A stretch of 59,401 nt of DNA from Butyrivibrio sp. (GCF_015056685.1 NZ_SVFW01000023.1:1-59401); one strand, 5' to 3'. Counted from the first letter of the stretch, positions 16,739 to 25,945 are shown. The notes: generated from the letters alone by a model not told the origin. Translations and numbers: made by a program.

Positions 16739-17626
16739 CTAGTAGTAGCTTTCTTTTTTGTCAAAAAGATTGATTATTTTTGATCCTGTAATGCAAAGCA
16801 GGAATATGAATATCGCTATCACTGATCCGTAACCTACTTTGTTATAAGTAAATGCTACTGAGTACATATACATAGAAAGAGATCTTGTTGCATTTCCCGG
16901 GCCACCATTTGTAAGTGCAAGCGCTGATTCAAACATCTTAACTGTTCCCGAGAAACTAAATACCATACAAGTGATGATCATAGGCCTTAGAAGCGGAGCC
17001 AGTATATTCTTAAAAAGGTTCCATCCATTACATCCATCAATTCTACCTGCTTCAATAACGTCATCCGGAATATCAAGAAGTGCGCCATAAAGAATAATTG
17101 AGTGGAAACCAATTCCTGTCCAGATATCCATTACTTCCAGGGCTCCAAGTGCTGTTGAAGCCTGACCTATCCACGGCTGAACAAGACTCCCCAAACCAAT
17201 GGCACTTAATATTGAATTTAATAATCCATAACTCGGCTGAATTTCATATATCTTGGCAAAGAGCTGACCAACTGCCACAGTTGGAAGCACAACCGGGAAG
17301 AACACTATAGTTCTAACTACATTCTTTAAATTCTTGAGCCAGAACTTGAACATCAATGCCATTAAAAGACCGCCGCCAACCTGGCCTATCATTACAATTC
17401 CGATATACTTTAGGTTTACCAGTAATGAATTCAAGAAATTTCTATCCGAGAACAATTTAAAGTAATTATTTATTCCTGAAAACTCCCACTTCAATCCTGG
17501 TGAACCAGAAAAGAAAGAGTAATAAAAAGACCAAATGACAGGTAAAACAACTATTATCGAATATAAAATTGTTGCCGGAACTACGAATAAGGCTATCGCC
17601 CCTTTATTTCCAAGTACTCTTTTCAT
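16739..17626 (-). CDS. ABC sugar transporter permease, MalF type (CUT1)
   Basis: 295 residues with six predicted membrane segments, beginning at residues 9-34, and an EAA loop (EAGRIDGCNGWNLFKNILAPLL). It is the second gene of the operon, 92 bp after the binding protein, with a strong hairpin in the gap. With the MalG-type partner it forms the membrane channel for a sugar or oligosaccharide, given the three glycosidases downstream. Confidence 0.92.
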   Translation of the reverse strand: MKRVLGNKGAIALFVVPATILYSIIVVLPVIWSFYYSFFSGSPGLKWEFSGINNYFKLFSDRNFLNSLLVNLKYIGIVMIGQVGGGLLMALMFKFWLKNLKNVVRTIVFFPVVLPTVAVGQLFAKIYEIQPSYGLLNSILSAIGLGSLVQPWIGQASTALGALEVMDIWTGIGFHSIILYGALLDIPDDVIEAGRIDGCNGWNLFKNILAPLLRPMIITCMVFSFSGTVKMFESALALTNGGPGNATRSLSMYMYSVAFTYNKVGYGSVIAIFIFLLCITGSKIINLFDKKESYY

Positions 17627-17651
17627 CTGCTATCTCATCCCTTTTTATAAA

Positions 17652-17688
17652 ACAAGCGAGCGATGTATGTAAATAACCGCTCGCTTGT
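17652..17688 (-). terminator. Intercistronic hairpin between binding protein and permease genes
   Basis: ACAAGCGAGCG (17652-17662) pairs perfectly with CGCTCGCTTGT (17678-17688), an 11-bp stem followed on the minus strand by TTTTA. It looks like a leaky terminator or 3' end stabiliser. Such elements raise binding protein expression over permease expression. Confidence 0.7.
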
Positions 17689-17718
17689 GTATAGTTTTAA
17701 ACTACAATGATCTTCTTA

Positions 17719-19146
17719 TTAGTTGGCTGCCATATCCGCTGCATCCTGAATTGACTGCATATAATCTTCAGGACTCATCTCGCCTGAGAAGAGCATCTGA
17801 ACATTGCTCTGTGCTGCATCAGATACTTCTGATCCCATAGTAGCTTCATACCATGTGAATGCACTCTGAGCTTTTCCAATCTCGTCAAGTACAAGCTTTG
17901 TGTATCCAGACATATCTGTAGGCTGAGCTGAATATGTATATCCTTTTATGGATCCCTGAGTGTCCATAGCAACATCACCAATGTGCTCTACAAAGTATTT
18001 GATAAACCACTTTGTTGCTTCATCTGTTTTAGCCTGGCTAAGGCAAAGGATGTTACCACAGTTCATTGAATAAGAATCAATCTTTGATACTGAATCATCA
18101 ACTACAGGAATATTAAAGAATCCGATTCCATCCTCGCCTGCTACATTTGCTGTAGTATCATTAAGGTTTGATGCAAACCATGAACCATTATAGAAAATAG
18201 CTGACTTACCAGTCATGAGCATTGAACCTGCTGTGTTCATATCTACTGTGTTAACGCCCTCTCCGAAGTAGCCTTTGTTTGCCCATTCCTGAATCTTTGC
18301 AGCTGCTGCCACATAGCCTTCATCTGTATAAGAAGTTTTTCCTTCTGCTGCATTCTTCATAGCATCAGCTCCAAGGCTTCTTACAGTGTAAGCATTGATG
18401 AGACGTGTAGCTCCCCATTTATCTGCAGCTCCACATGAAAGTGGCTGAATGCCTGCATCGCTGAGCTTCTGTAATACTTCCTCAAATTCATCCCATGTCT
18501 CAGGCGCCTTTGTAATACCAGCCTGCTCAAAGAGTGCCTTGTTATACCAGAATCCCTCCACATTAAGTCCAAGCGGAAGGTCATAAATTGTATCTGTTCC
18601 TGAAAGAGTCTGAAGAAGTGATGTTGCTGATGGTGTTACAAAATCAGTAGAGCCAACTTCTTTTAAAAGAGCTCCAATATCTGTAATCTGCCCAGCTTCA
18701 ATAAGATCAACGATTGGCTTTCCTGACTCATAAACAAACATATCAGGAAGATCATTAGATGCTACCAATGTAGCTACCTTCTGTCTTAAATCATCTGAAG
18801 ATACAAGTTCATATTCATATGTGAAATTTGGATTTACTTCCTGATAAGATTTACAGATGCTGTTGATAAGAACACCGTTATCATTATCTTCTGCCCAGAT
18901 TGAAAGAATGTGGAAGTCTTTTGCAAGCTGTGGATCTTCACCAGAAAAGTCAGATGATGCTGTTCCTTCTGCTGCCTGTGTCTGAGTCTCTGCAGCAGCC
19001 TCAGTATTTGTTTCTTCTTTTACTTCTTCTTTAGTTTCCGTAGCTGTCTCTGAAGATGATGTATCAGCAGTTGAACTGCCACATCCAGCTAAAGTTCCCA
19101 GTACCATGACTGTGCTCAATAATGTTGCCAAAACCTTCTTTTTCAT
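17719..19146 (-). CDS. Extracellular sugar-binding lipoprotein of the ABC importer
   Basis: 475 residues from the ATG at 19146, six bases after GGAGG. A lipoprotein signal is clear: MKKK, a hydrophobic core and the lipobox LAGC at about residues 18-21, followed by a Ser/Thr/Glu-rich linker. The rest is a SBP_bac_1-type domain (FWYNKALFEQAGITKAPETWDEF). It captures the imported sugar outside the membrane. It is the first gene of the operon and is preceded by phased direct repeats next to the gene for a YesN-type response regulator. Confidence 0.92.
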   Translation of the reverse strand: MKKKVLATLLSTVMVLGTLAGCGSSTADTSSSETATETKEEVKEETNTEAAAETQTQAAEGTASSDFSGEDPQLAKDFHILSIWAEDNDNGVLINSICKSYQEVNPNFTYEYELVSSDDLRQKVATLVASNDLPDMFVYESGKPIVDLIEAGQITDIGALLKEVGSTDFVTPSATSLLQTLSGTDTIYDLPLGLNVEGFWYNKALFEQAGITKAPETWDEFEEVLQKLSDAGIQPLSCGAADKWGATRLINAYTVRSLGADAMKNAAEGKTSYTDEGYVAAAAKIQEWANKGYFGEGVNTVDMNTAGSMLMTGKSAIFYNGSWFASNLNDTTANVAGEDGIGFFNIPVVDDSVSKIDSYSMNCGNILCLSQAKTDEATKWFIKYFVEHIGDVAMDTQGSIKGYTYSAQPTDMSGYTKLVLDEIGKAQSAFTWYEATMGSEVSDAAQSNVQMLFSGEMSPEDYMQSIQDAADMAAN

Positions 19147-19264
19147 ACAACCCTCCATTTTCTACCCGTAAAATGATTGTTATATTCGGCTTCTGCCAAA
19201 CGATTACAATACGTACGATACACCATGCACATTTTACGAAATAGGGGAAATTTTATATATTATG

Positions 19265-19292
19265 TAGACTTTTTTTAGATTATTTTTTAGAC
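19265..19292. promoter_or_regulatory. Phased TAGA repeats upstream of the importer operon
   Basis: TAGA occurs at 19265, 19276 and 19288, spaced 11 and 12 bp, each joined to a run of T. This puts three similar sites on one face of the helix, about 120 bp upstream of the binding protein start. AraC-type regulators often bind such direct repeats, and the gene beside it encodes one. The last copy overlaps the regulator stop codon. Seen in the sequence; binding is inferred. Confidence 0.4.
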
Positions 19293-20039
19293 ACTTAAAG
19301 AATCCCGATATTCTCTGGGGGTTTTGCCTGTATATTTTTTAAAGATTTCACCAAAATAATGGACATCGCTTATGCCCACCATAGAAGCTACTACAGATAC
19401 TTTGTTACCTTCAGCCAAAAATTGACAGGCTTTTTCAACTCTTATGCCTGTCAGATATTTAATATATGTTTTGCCAAGCGTCTCTTTAAAGAGCACACTA
19501 AGATAGGCAGGATTCATTCCCACCAATTCAGAAAGTTCTGTAAGACCTATATCTTTATTGTAATTTTTTGTAATAAAATCAACTATCTGATCTATAGCCT
19601 TATGACCGCTTTCAGTTTTTGAACTATCCTCAGTCTTATCAATGGCGCTCAGCGCCTCATCAACCATCTGCTTTTTCCGTGTCATTTCCAAAGCAGTTTT
19701 TAATTTTTCTATAGTCACAGGCTTGGTAATATAATCCACAACATCAAGCCGTATTGCTTTTCTTGCATATTCAAATTCCTGAAAGCCGCTGATAATGATA
19801 AAATACGTATCCGGACAATAATCTTTGCATGCCTCAATTAGCGATAGTCCGTCGACATAAGGAATCCTGATATCTGTTATAACAATGTCAGGTTTGAGAT
19901 TTCTAATTACTCTTTGGGCCTGTATTCCATCCTGCGCAGAACCCACAACTTCAACATCCGCTTCAATGCGCTTTATTATAGCTTTGATCCCCTCGATGAC
20001 CAGCGCCTCGTCATCAATTATTACCATTTTCCTTGTCAT
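19287..20039 (-). CDS. Response regulator with AraC-type DNA-binding domain (YesN-like)
   Basis: 250 residues. The receiver domain occupies residues 1-120, with the acidic pair DDE at 8-10 and the phosphorylated Asp in DIVITDIRIPYVDG at about residue 56. The C-terminal 100 residues are an AraC helix-turn-helix pair (IGLTELSELVGMNPAYLSVL; VASMVGISDVHYFGEIFKKY), shorter than YesN because a linker domain is missing. It is 23 bp behind the sensor kinase and probably activates the adjacent importer operon in response to an extracellular sugar. Confidence 0.92.
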   Translation of the reverse strand: MTRKMVIIDDEALVIEGIKAIIKRIEADVEVVGSAQDGIQAQRVIRNLKPDIVITDIRIPYVDGLSLIEACKDYCPDTYFIIISGFQEFEYARKAIRLDVVDYITKPVTIEKLKTALEMTRKKQMVDEALSAIDKTEDSSKTESGHKAIDQIVDFITKNYNKDIGLTELSELVGMNPAYLSVLFKETLGKTYIKYLTGIRVEKACQFLAEGNKVSVVASMVGISDVHYFGEIFKKYTGKTPREYRDSLSV

Positions 20040-20062
20040 AAGCGTTTCCCCATAAAATAGTT

Positions 20063-21847
20063 TTACATGCTAAGTATCATCTGCTCCGTAGTAATTCTCG
20101 GAACCACAATGGTTACCTTTGTCCCTGAACCGGTATTTTCAAAAACCGGCTCATATCCTTCCCCGTAAAAAAGTTTTATACGCTCCCTTATATTACGGAC
20201 CCCATATCCGTTCTCAAGGGCGCTCATATCTTCAATACCTACTCCGTCATCCTCAACCACAAACTCGATATTCCTATCCTGCAATGTCCCCGTAATTGCA
20301 ACCTGCCCTTTTTCTGCTCTTGGCTCAAGCCCATGAAAAACAGCATTTTCGACAAGTGGCTGTAAAATGAAAGTAAGCATTCTTTCCCTTAGAAGATCTG
20401 CACTTATATTGATCTTAAGTGTATATCTGTCTTTAAACCTATAATTTTGTATTTTCATATAGGCTTGTATTCGCCTTACTTCATCCTGTACCATTATCAG
20501 TTTATTACCTTTATTTAGGCTGAGTCTGAAATTCTCCGACAAAGCCTGAACAAACTCGGCGATCTCATCTTCATTTTTAATAATGGCCATCATATACAGC
20601 GTATCTAACGTGTTGTACAGATAATGCGGATTTATCTGCGACTGCATAAGTAACAGCTCCGCTTCTCTTTCTTTTAGATTAGTCTGTATCAGTTTGTTTT
20701 CAAGTTCAAGGTTATTATTTACAACATCCTTGAATTTCTGACCAATTCTTCCAGCTTCACTATCATCAAATTCTGCATCGACGTGGTATTTTCCTTCACC
20801 AAGTCCCATAATATTTTCTTCCAAAATGTATAGCGGCTTGGTAATATACCCCGATATCAGATATGACAGGGGCAAGCTTATGCCCACAAGCAGTATTCCT
20901 ATGATAAAGGCCGCAAACGTAATATAGCTGCTTTGTGCTGCCAGTTCTTTTTTTGATATGACATTTACCACATCCCATCCGCTAAGGTTATTGTGTGTAG
21001 AAGTAAATAATAATTCATTATTTGATGAATCTTCACTATAAAATGCACTGCTTATCTCATTAAATTCCAGATATGAAAGCTCTGCTGAAGAGTAAACCAA
21101 CTGATATGAGTTTTCTTTTTCAGGATCCTTTGCCATGATAAGATCATAGTCCGTTCCGTATCCCTCATCTTTTGTTCCAAAGGCCTTTGAGAAAGCATCA
21201 GATTTTCTTATGTTCATTACAAGAAAACCTATCTCTTTATAATCTACAGGCTCTATTATTTCCTTGACCAGCGAAAATGTTTCGTTTCTGTCATTAAAAA
21301 TAACATTCTCCGCATAAAAAATTTCTTTTCCCCTGTTCTCCTTAGCAACATCTACCCAGAAACTATCCAGAATATCATTGCTCTGATAATACTTTATTAT
21401 TTCTTTTTGGTTAGAGTCATTCTGCGTGGCAAAAGCTATATTACCCGCATTGTTCACTACAAGTATGTCTCGTATTTCTGTGTTGGATGAAATGATTTTA
21501 AGAAGCTGGTCCTGTATCAGCATATTTGCTGACGCTGAAAAATAAGTACTGTTTTTGTTTTCTGATACAAAATTGTGTAAAAAGATAGTGGATGATAATA
21601 AAGATCGCGCCTGTCCAACATCTGATTGCAAGTTAAGTTTTACAATCTCGCTTGCAACTCCTATTGAGCTTTCGTGTGCGCGGTTATACTGATTTTCTAT
21701 AGTTTTTCTTGAAACGCTGTAAACTACTATTCCCAGTATTATAGACGTAAAAATAGAAAGCCAAACCAGCGCCAGAAAAATCTGCCGCTGGATTGGCAAC
21801 CTGTAAAAACCTAGCTTTTTTAGTCCCCAACTAATTATTTTCCCCAT
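20063..21847 (-). CDS. Sensor histidine kinase, YesM type
   Basis: 594 residues. One membrane helix lies near residues 25-47 and another near 300-322, enclosing a roughly 250-residue extracellular sensor domain. A HAMP segment follows, then the His_kinase domain with the phosphorylated His in QINPHYLYNTLDTL and the ATP-binding segments LVENAVFHGLEP and VEDDGVGI. It pairs with the YesN-like regulator just downstream. Its start lies only 15 bp after the pflA stop, with no terminator between, so some read-through from pflA is possible. Confidence 0.92.
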   Translation of the reverse strand: MGKIISWGLKKLGFYRLPIQRQIFLALVWLSIFTSIILGIVVYSVSRKTIENQYNRAHESSIGVASEIVKLNLQSDVGQARSLLSSTIFLHNFVSENKNSTYFSASANMLIQDQLLKIISSNTEIRDILVVNNAGNIAFATQNDSNQKEIIKYYQSNDILDSFWVDVAKENRGKEIFYAENVIFNDRNETFSLVKEIIEPVDYKEIGFLVMNIRKSDAFSKAFGTKDEGYGTDYDLIMAKDPEKENSYQLVYSSAELSYLEFNEISSAFYSEDSSNNELLFTSTHNNLSGWDVVNVISKKELAAQSSYITFAAFIIGILLVGISLPLSYLISGYITKPLYILEENIMGLGEGKYHVDAEFDDSEAGRIGQKFKDVVNNNLELENKLIQTNLKEREAELLLMQSQINPHYLYNTLDTLYMMAIIKNEDEIAEFVQALSENFRLSLNKGNKLIMVQDEVRRIQAYMKIQNYRFKDRYTLKINISADLLRERMLTFILQPLVENAVFHGLEPRAEKGQVAITGTLQDRNIEFVVEDDGVGIEDMSALENGYGVRNIRERIKLFYGEGYEPVFENTGSGTKVTIVVPRITTEQMILSM

Positions 21848-21862
21848 AAGCCGACGGTCTTC

Positions 21863-22597
21863 TTAGTCCCTTTGTCCGTTCAATATCTCTCTTGCGTTAT
21901 CTACTCTTTCCTGTGAAGGAGATTCAACTCCCTCAAGCTGGTATGGAATACCAAGCTCTTTGAATTTCATCTGTCCCATGGAATGATATGGGAGAACTTC
22001 AACTCTTTGTATATTGGAAAATCTCTCAATGAATTTTCTTGTTTCTCTCAAGTAGTTGTCGTCATCTGTGATTCCCGGCACAAGCACGTGGCGGATCCAG
22101 ATTGGTTTTTTAATCTCATCAAGGTACTCAAAGCACTCTTTGATATTGTCATTAGGAAGACCTGTAAGTTTAATGTGCTCTTCCCTGTCTATATGCTTGA
22201 TATCTACAAGGAGCAGGTCTGTATACTCCATAAGCTCTTTAAACTTTGAAAAGAAAGGCTCCTCTTTTGTAAATGGTTGTACTGCAGTGTCGATGCAGGT
22301 ATTGATTCCGCGCTCTTTCGCCTTTTTGAACAGTTCTAAAAGAAAATCTATCTGAAGAAGTGGTTCTCCGCCACTGACTGTTATTCCACCGTCTTCGCCC
22401 CAGTAGCTTCTGTACCTTTCTGCAAAATCAAGGACTTCATCTGCTGTCCTGAGATCGTCGGATTCAGGATTCCAGGTATCTACGTTGTGACAGTATTTAC
22501 ATCTGAGATTGCACCCTTTTAAAAATACTATAAATCTTATTCCAGGTCCGTCTACTGAACCAAAAGTTTCTATTGAATGAATTCTTCCCTTTACCAT
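21863..22597 (-). CDS. pflA: Pyruvate formate-lyase activating enzyme
   Basis: 244 residues from the ATG at 22597, which follows AAGGAG; longer frames lack a ribosome site. This radical SAM enzyme has the cluster motif CNLRCKYC preceded by TFGSVDGPGIRF, a PflA hallmark, and SGGEPLLQ. It installs the glycyl radical on PflB. The pflB start is at the left edge of this window, so the pair is split by about 21 kb of sugar genes. The gene directly follows an FNR-like regulator, with a 12-bp perfect inverted repeat in the gap. Confidence 0.95.
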   Translation of the reverse strand: MVKGRIHSIETFGSVDGPGIRFIVFLKGCNLRCKYCHNVDTWNPESDDLRTADEVLDFAERYRSYWGEDGGITVSGGEPLLQIDFLLELFKKAKERGINTCIDTAVQPFTKEEPFFSKFKELMEYTDLLLVDIKHIDREEHIKLTGLPNDNIKECFEYLDEIKKPIWIRHVLVPGITDDDNYLRETRKFIERFSNIQRVEVLPYHSMGQMKFKELGIPYQLEGVESPSQERVDNAREILNGQRD

Positions 22598-22622
22598 AAT
22601 ACTCCTTGCTAAATAACACAAT

Positions 22623-22652
22623 GTTGCAGATAAATATAGATTTATCTGCAAC
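22623..22652. promoter_or_regulatory. Perfect 12-bp inverted repeat before pflA
   Basis: GTTGCAGATAAA (22623-22634) and TTTATCTGCAAC (22641-22652) are exact inverted copies around 6 nt. No T-run follows on either strand, so it is not a typical terminator. It lies between the regulator stop and the pflA ribosome site. It may be an operator or an RNA stem controlling pflA. Confidence 0.6.
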
Positions 22653-22657
22653 AGTAA

Positions 22658-23431
22658 TTACTGCGAAATATATATTTCTCTCAACGTATCTCTGTCGAGC
22701 ACCTTGATCCTTGCGTGTCCCAGCCTTTCGATCAGTCTCATTTTTTCCATTTCCCTGAGTTTCCTGCTGACCGTTTCTGTTCTAAGGTTAACACTTGCAG
22801 CAATATCGTCGAGCTTTAATACTATATCATCCGATGGGCTTCTGTCTACTCTGTACATCAAAAATCCTGCAAGCCTTGCCATTGGGTCTTTTGTGGATAA
22901 AAGCATGTTTCTTTCATTGGCATCATGCAGCTTCTTACTGAGAAGAATAATGATATTCATGGCTGCTGTCGGATTGTCTACAACTTTTATGAAATCGTCT
23001 CTGTGAATAAGGCAGATAGAAGCATTTGTAAGACACACGGCAGAGTAGGGATAAATACTTCCATCCAGAAACATGCCTTCCCAAATGATATCGTGGTCTG
23101 CCAGGATTGTTATGATCTGTTCTCTTCCAAGAGAATCATATCTGCAAAGTTTAACTCTTCCTTTTCGTATTATGCATATAGAGTCAACCGCTTCACCTTC
23201 TCTAAAAAGATAACTGTTCTTTTTTAGAGTCTCATGAATAGAGTGCTCCATAAGGCTTACCTGGGCATTCACAGGAAGTCCTTCAATAAGAGGAACGCTC
23301 TCAGTGCAGAATCCACCGCACTCTTCACAGATATTAAGGCCAATGATGCCCCGCTTTAGCTCTTCACCATGGTCTTCTTTCTGATATATGCCTCTTTGTT
23401 TATTATCTTTGTTATCTATATTACTTTTCAT
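22658..23431 (-). CDS. Crp/Fnr-family regulator with an N-terminal cysteine cluster
   Basis: 257 residues. Cysteines at 35, 38 and 42 (CEECGGFC) lie in a position like the cluster ligands of FNR. Next come a cyclic-nucleotide-type beta barrel (LFREGEAVDSICIIRKGRVKL) and a helix-turn-helix with recognition helix RTETVSRKLREM. The E-x-x-S-R pattern is that of FNR, which reads TTGAT half-sites, rather than the R-E-x-x-x-R of CRP. A matching box lies before pflB. It is probably an oxygen or redox sensor for fermentation genes; the fourth cluster ligand would have to be an internal cysteine. The Shine-Dalgarno is weak. Confidence 0.88.
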   Translation of the reverse strand: MKSNIDNKDNKQRGIYQKEDHGEELKRGIIGLNICEECGGFCTESVPLIEGLPVNAQVSLMEHSIHETLKKNSYLFREGEAVDSICIIRKGRVKLCRYDSLGREQIITILADHDIIWEGMFLDGSIYPYSAVCLTNASICLIHRDDFIKVVDNPTAAMNIIILLSKKLHDANERNMLLSTKDPMARLAGFLMYRVDRSPSDDIVLKLDDIAASVNLRTETVSRKLREMEKMRLIERLGHARIKVLDRDTLREIYISQ

Positions 23432-23458
23432 ATTCTATAACCTGACTGCAAACAGCCA

Positions 23459-24019
23459 TCACTTTTTTATCCACATATAGCAATATGCCTGTGTTCTGAC
23501 TGCAAAAGCCTCTGTTTCAAGAAGTTTTTTCACTTCCTCTTTGGTATACCATCCAGGAACTATCTCTTCCTGGGTAGATGTACTCTTTGAAAAAGTTCCA
23601 TCAGCCACTCCTACGCAGCATGCATTTCTTTCATTGGAAAAGCCTATTGCACTGTAGCACTTTCCCCACCACTCATCTATGCGCACGATATCGAGGCCGG
23701 TTTCCTCTTTAAGTTCTCTTCTTGCAGCCTGTTCCCTAGTCTCGCCTTCATCAATAAGCCCAGCCGGGAAATTGTAAACCCACTCGCCGGGAGCCATTCT
23801 GAATTCCTTGTTAATAAGGATCTTTTCTCCGGTCACATCATGCATGATAATTGCAACTGCGTCTTCCTTAGGATTACTTAAGTCATCTCTGCTCTTAAGA
23901 TCAGGATTTCTGCTTATCATCTCATATACTTTTTCCTGATCATCCACTGTTCTATAGTGAATATCGTACCTTGTGATAAACTTACCCTGCTCTTTTTTCT
24001 CTAAAAACTCAAATTCCAT
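23459..24019 (-). CDS. NUDIX hydrolase, ADP-ribose pyrophosphatase-like
   Basis: 186 residues. The Nudix box is complete: GLIDEGETREQAARRELKEE followed by TG, at about residues 88-110. Enzymes of this type hydrolyse nucleoside diphosphates linked to other groups, with Mg held by the box glutamates. Length and layout resemble ADP-ribose pyrophosphatases. It lies between the phosphate transporter and the FNR-like regulator with short gaps (26 and 27 bp), so the three are probably co-transcribed. Substrate not determined. Confidence 0.88.
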   Translation of the reverse strand: MEFEFLEKKEQGKFITRYDIHYRTVDDQEKVYEMISRNPDLKSRDDLSNPKEDAVAIIMHDVTGEKILINKEFRMAPGEWVYNFPAGLIDEGETREQAARRELKEETGLDIVRIDEWWGKCYSAIGFSNERNACCVGVADGTFSKSTSTQEEIVPGWYTKEEVKKLLETEAFAVRTQAYCYMWIKK

Positions 24020-24045
24020 AGTTGATTCTTTTCCCTGATATAAGA

Positions 24046-25839
24046 TTAGTATTTAACAGCCGGAAGTCTGTACTTTCTCTCATAGAAGTCAACAGCCTGC
24101 TCAAATCCATCATTCTTCTCTGCCTTAAGTGTCTCAAGGTAGCCATGAGCAAAGTAGTTATCCTCATGGGATTCAATTATGCCAACAGCAATGTTGCTGC
24201 AGTGATCTGCGATTCTCTCGAAATCCGTACCGATATCACTGAGGTCAAAGCCCTGCTCAATTGTACATTTTCCTTTGCGGAGTCTTCTGATATGACGACG
24301 CTTAACCTCTTTCTGGATCTCGTCAATTGTCTCCTCAAGTGGCTCTATAGTCTTGGCAAGCTTGGCATCCTGATTGTCAAAAGCAGTAACTGAAGTATCT
24401 ACGATATCGATCACAGCAGATGAATATATATCCATCTCAGCCTGTGCCTTTGGAGTAAACTTTCTGCCATTTTCCTCCATGTTTCCGGCTTTCTGGGCAA
24501 TATTAAGAGCATGGTCGCTGATACGCTCATAGTCTGTAATACAGTGCAAAAGAAGTGACAATGTATGGCTGTCTTCCTGTCCAAGGTGGTGAGAGTTTAT
24601 CTTCATAAGATATGTTCCAAGCTCATCCTCGTACTTGTCGACCTGACGCTCAAGATACTCAACTTCACCTGCAATCTCAGCATTGTAATCTGTGATAAGT
24701 CCAATTGCCTTCTCCAATGACTCTTTTGTCATTAAAGCCATAGTAACTGCTGCCTGCCTTGCCTGTTCAAGAGCAAATGGAGGGTTTGACAAAAACAGCG
24801 GATCCAGCGTGCGGATTCCCTGCATCTCCTCCTGTTCTTTCTTTTCCTTATCGTCGATAGGAATTGTCTTAAGAGCAAGGTTAACAAGCAAACCGGAAAA
24901 TGGCAGCATAAGTGGTGTTGCAACAAGGTTGATAAGTGTATGAATTCCGGCGATTCCTGCCATTCCTATCTTTTCATCCATAAACTCAAAGTGGATGACT
25001 GCATTTAAGCTATAGAAAATGATCATGAACAGAACTGCCTTTATTATGTTGAAATAAAGGTGCATAAGAGCAGTTCTTTTACCGTTTTTATTGGCACCAA
25101 ATGATGAAAGGATTGCTGTGATACATGTACCAACTTCAGCGCCCACAACAACTGGTATAGCTACAGAATGCTTAACTTTAACTGATAAAGATAAAGCCTG
25201 AAGCACACCGATAGTACCTGCAGAACTCTGAATGAGCATTGTGAAAAGAGTGCCCACCAGGAAACCAAGTATAGGATTTGAGAATGTTGTCAAAAGAGCT
25301 TTGAATTCATCTACGTCCTTTAATGGAGATACAGCATCTGACATTGAGCTCATTCCAAACATAAGCACTGCAAATCCCAGAAGGATCGTTCCGATATTTC
25401 TCTTTTTCTCATTTTTGGAAAACATGTAGAGCCCAATTCCGATTATGGCCAAAAATGGCGTAAATGACTTGGGTTTCAAAAGATTTATAAAGAAGTTATC
25501 ACTGCTGATCGCGTTCAATGAAAGAAGCCAGGCTGTAAAAGTAGTACCAAGATTTGCACCAAGGATTACGTTAACGGCCTGCTTAAGAGTCATAATTCCT
25601 GAATTAACAAGACCTACAACCATTACTGTTGAAGCAGATGACGATTGTACCAGTGCAGTTACTCCTACACCGAATAGATAAGCTATTACAGGATGCTTGG
25701 TGACCTTCGCAAGGACACTCTCAAGCTTTCCTCCGGCAGCCTTTGTAAGTCCGCCGCTCATTACATTCATTCCATAAAGGAACATTGCAAGACCACCTAC
25801 GAGTCCTGCCACAAGTGTAAATAATTCTAGTGAGTCCAT
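24046..25839 (-). CDS. Na/Pi cotransporter family protein with PhoU-like C-terminal domain
   Basis: 597 residues. The N-terminal half (residues 1-330) has about eight membrane segments and the two inverted repeats typical of the NptA/PNaS family, each with a QSS motif (ALVQSSSAST and MLIQSSAGTIGV). The C-terminal half (about 360-570) is helical and PhoU-like. It likely takes up phosphate with sodium. A CGGAGG ribosome site and a strongly folded leader lie just upstream. Confidence 0.92.
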   Translation of the reverse strand: MDSLELFTLVAGLVGGLAMFLYGMNVMSGGLTKAAGGKLESVLAKVTKHPVIAYLFGVGVTALVQSSSASTVMVVGLVNSGIMTLKQAVNVILGANLGTTFTAWLLSLNAISSDNFFINLLKPKSFTPFLAIIGIGLYMFSKNEKKRNIGTILLGFAVLMFGMSSMSDAVSPLKDVDEFKALLTTFSNPILGFLVGTLFTMLIQSSAGTIGVLQALSLSVKVKHSVAIPVVVGAEVGTCITAILSSFGANKNGKRTALMHLYFNIIKAVLFMIIFYSLNAVIHFEFMDEKIGMAGIAGIHTLINLVATPLMLPFSGLLVNLALKTIPIDDKEKKEQEEMQGIRTLDPLFLSNPPFALEQARQAAVTMALMTKESLEKAIGLITDYNAEIAGEVEYLERQVDKYEDELGTYLMKINSHHLGQEDSHTLSLLLHCITDYERISDHALNIAQKAGNMEENGRKFTPKAQAEMDIYSSAVIDIVDTSVTAFDNQDAKLAKTIEPLEETIDEIQKEVKRRHIRRLRKGKCTIEQGFDLSDIGTDFERIADHCSNIAVGIIESHEDNYFAHGYLETLKAEKNDGFEQAVDFYERKYRLPAVKY

Positions 25840-25849
25840 TTTACCTCCG

Positions 25850-25892
25850 ATAGATGCCCTCCCTTAAGAGTCCTCTAACTCTTTGCATCTAT
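25850..25892 (-). promoter_or_regulatory. Two-level hairpin in the leader of the Na/Pi transporter gene
   Basis: Outer arms ATAGATGC (25850-25857) and GCATCTAT (25885-25892) enclose inner arms AAGAGT and ACTCTT (25866-25871, 25878-25883). The structure ends two bases or so before the CGGAGG ribosome site, so folding could affect translation. There is no U-run. It could equally be a neutral stem. Confidence 0.4.
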
Positions 25893-25945
25893 TTTTCTAA
25901 GTTTTCCTTTTGTTACAACTATATCTTATAGGAAGAACTTAAAAA

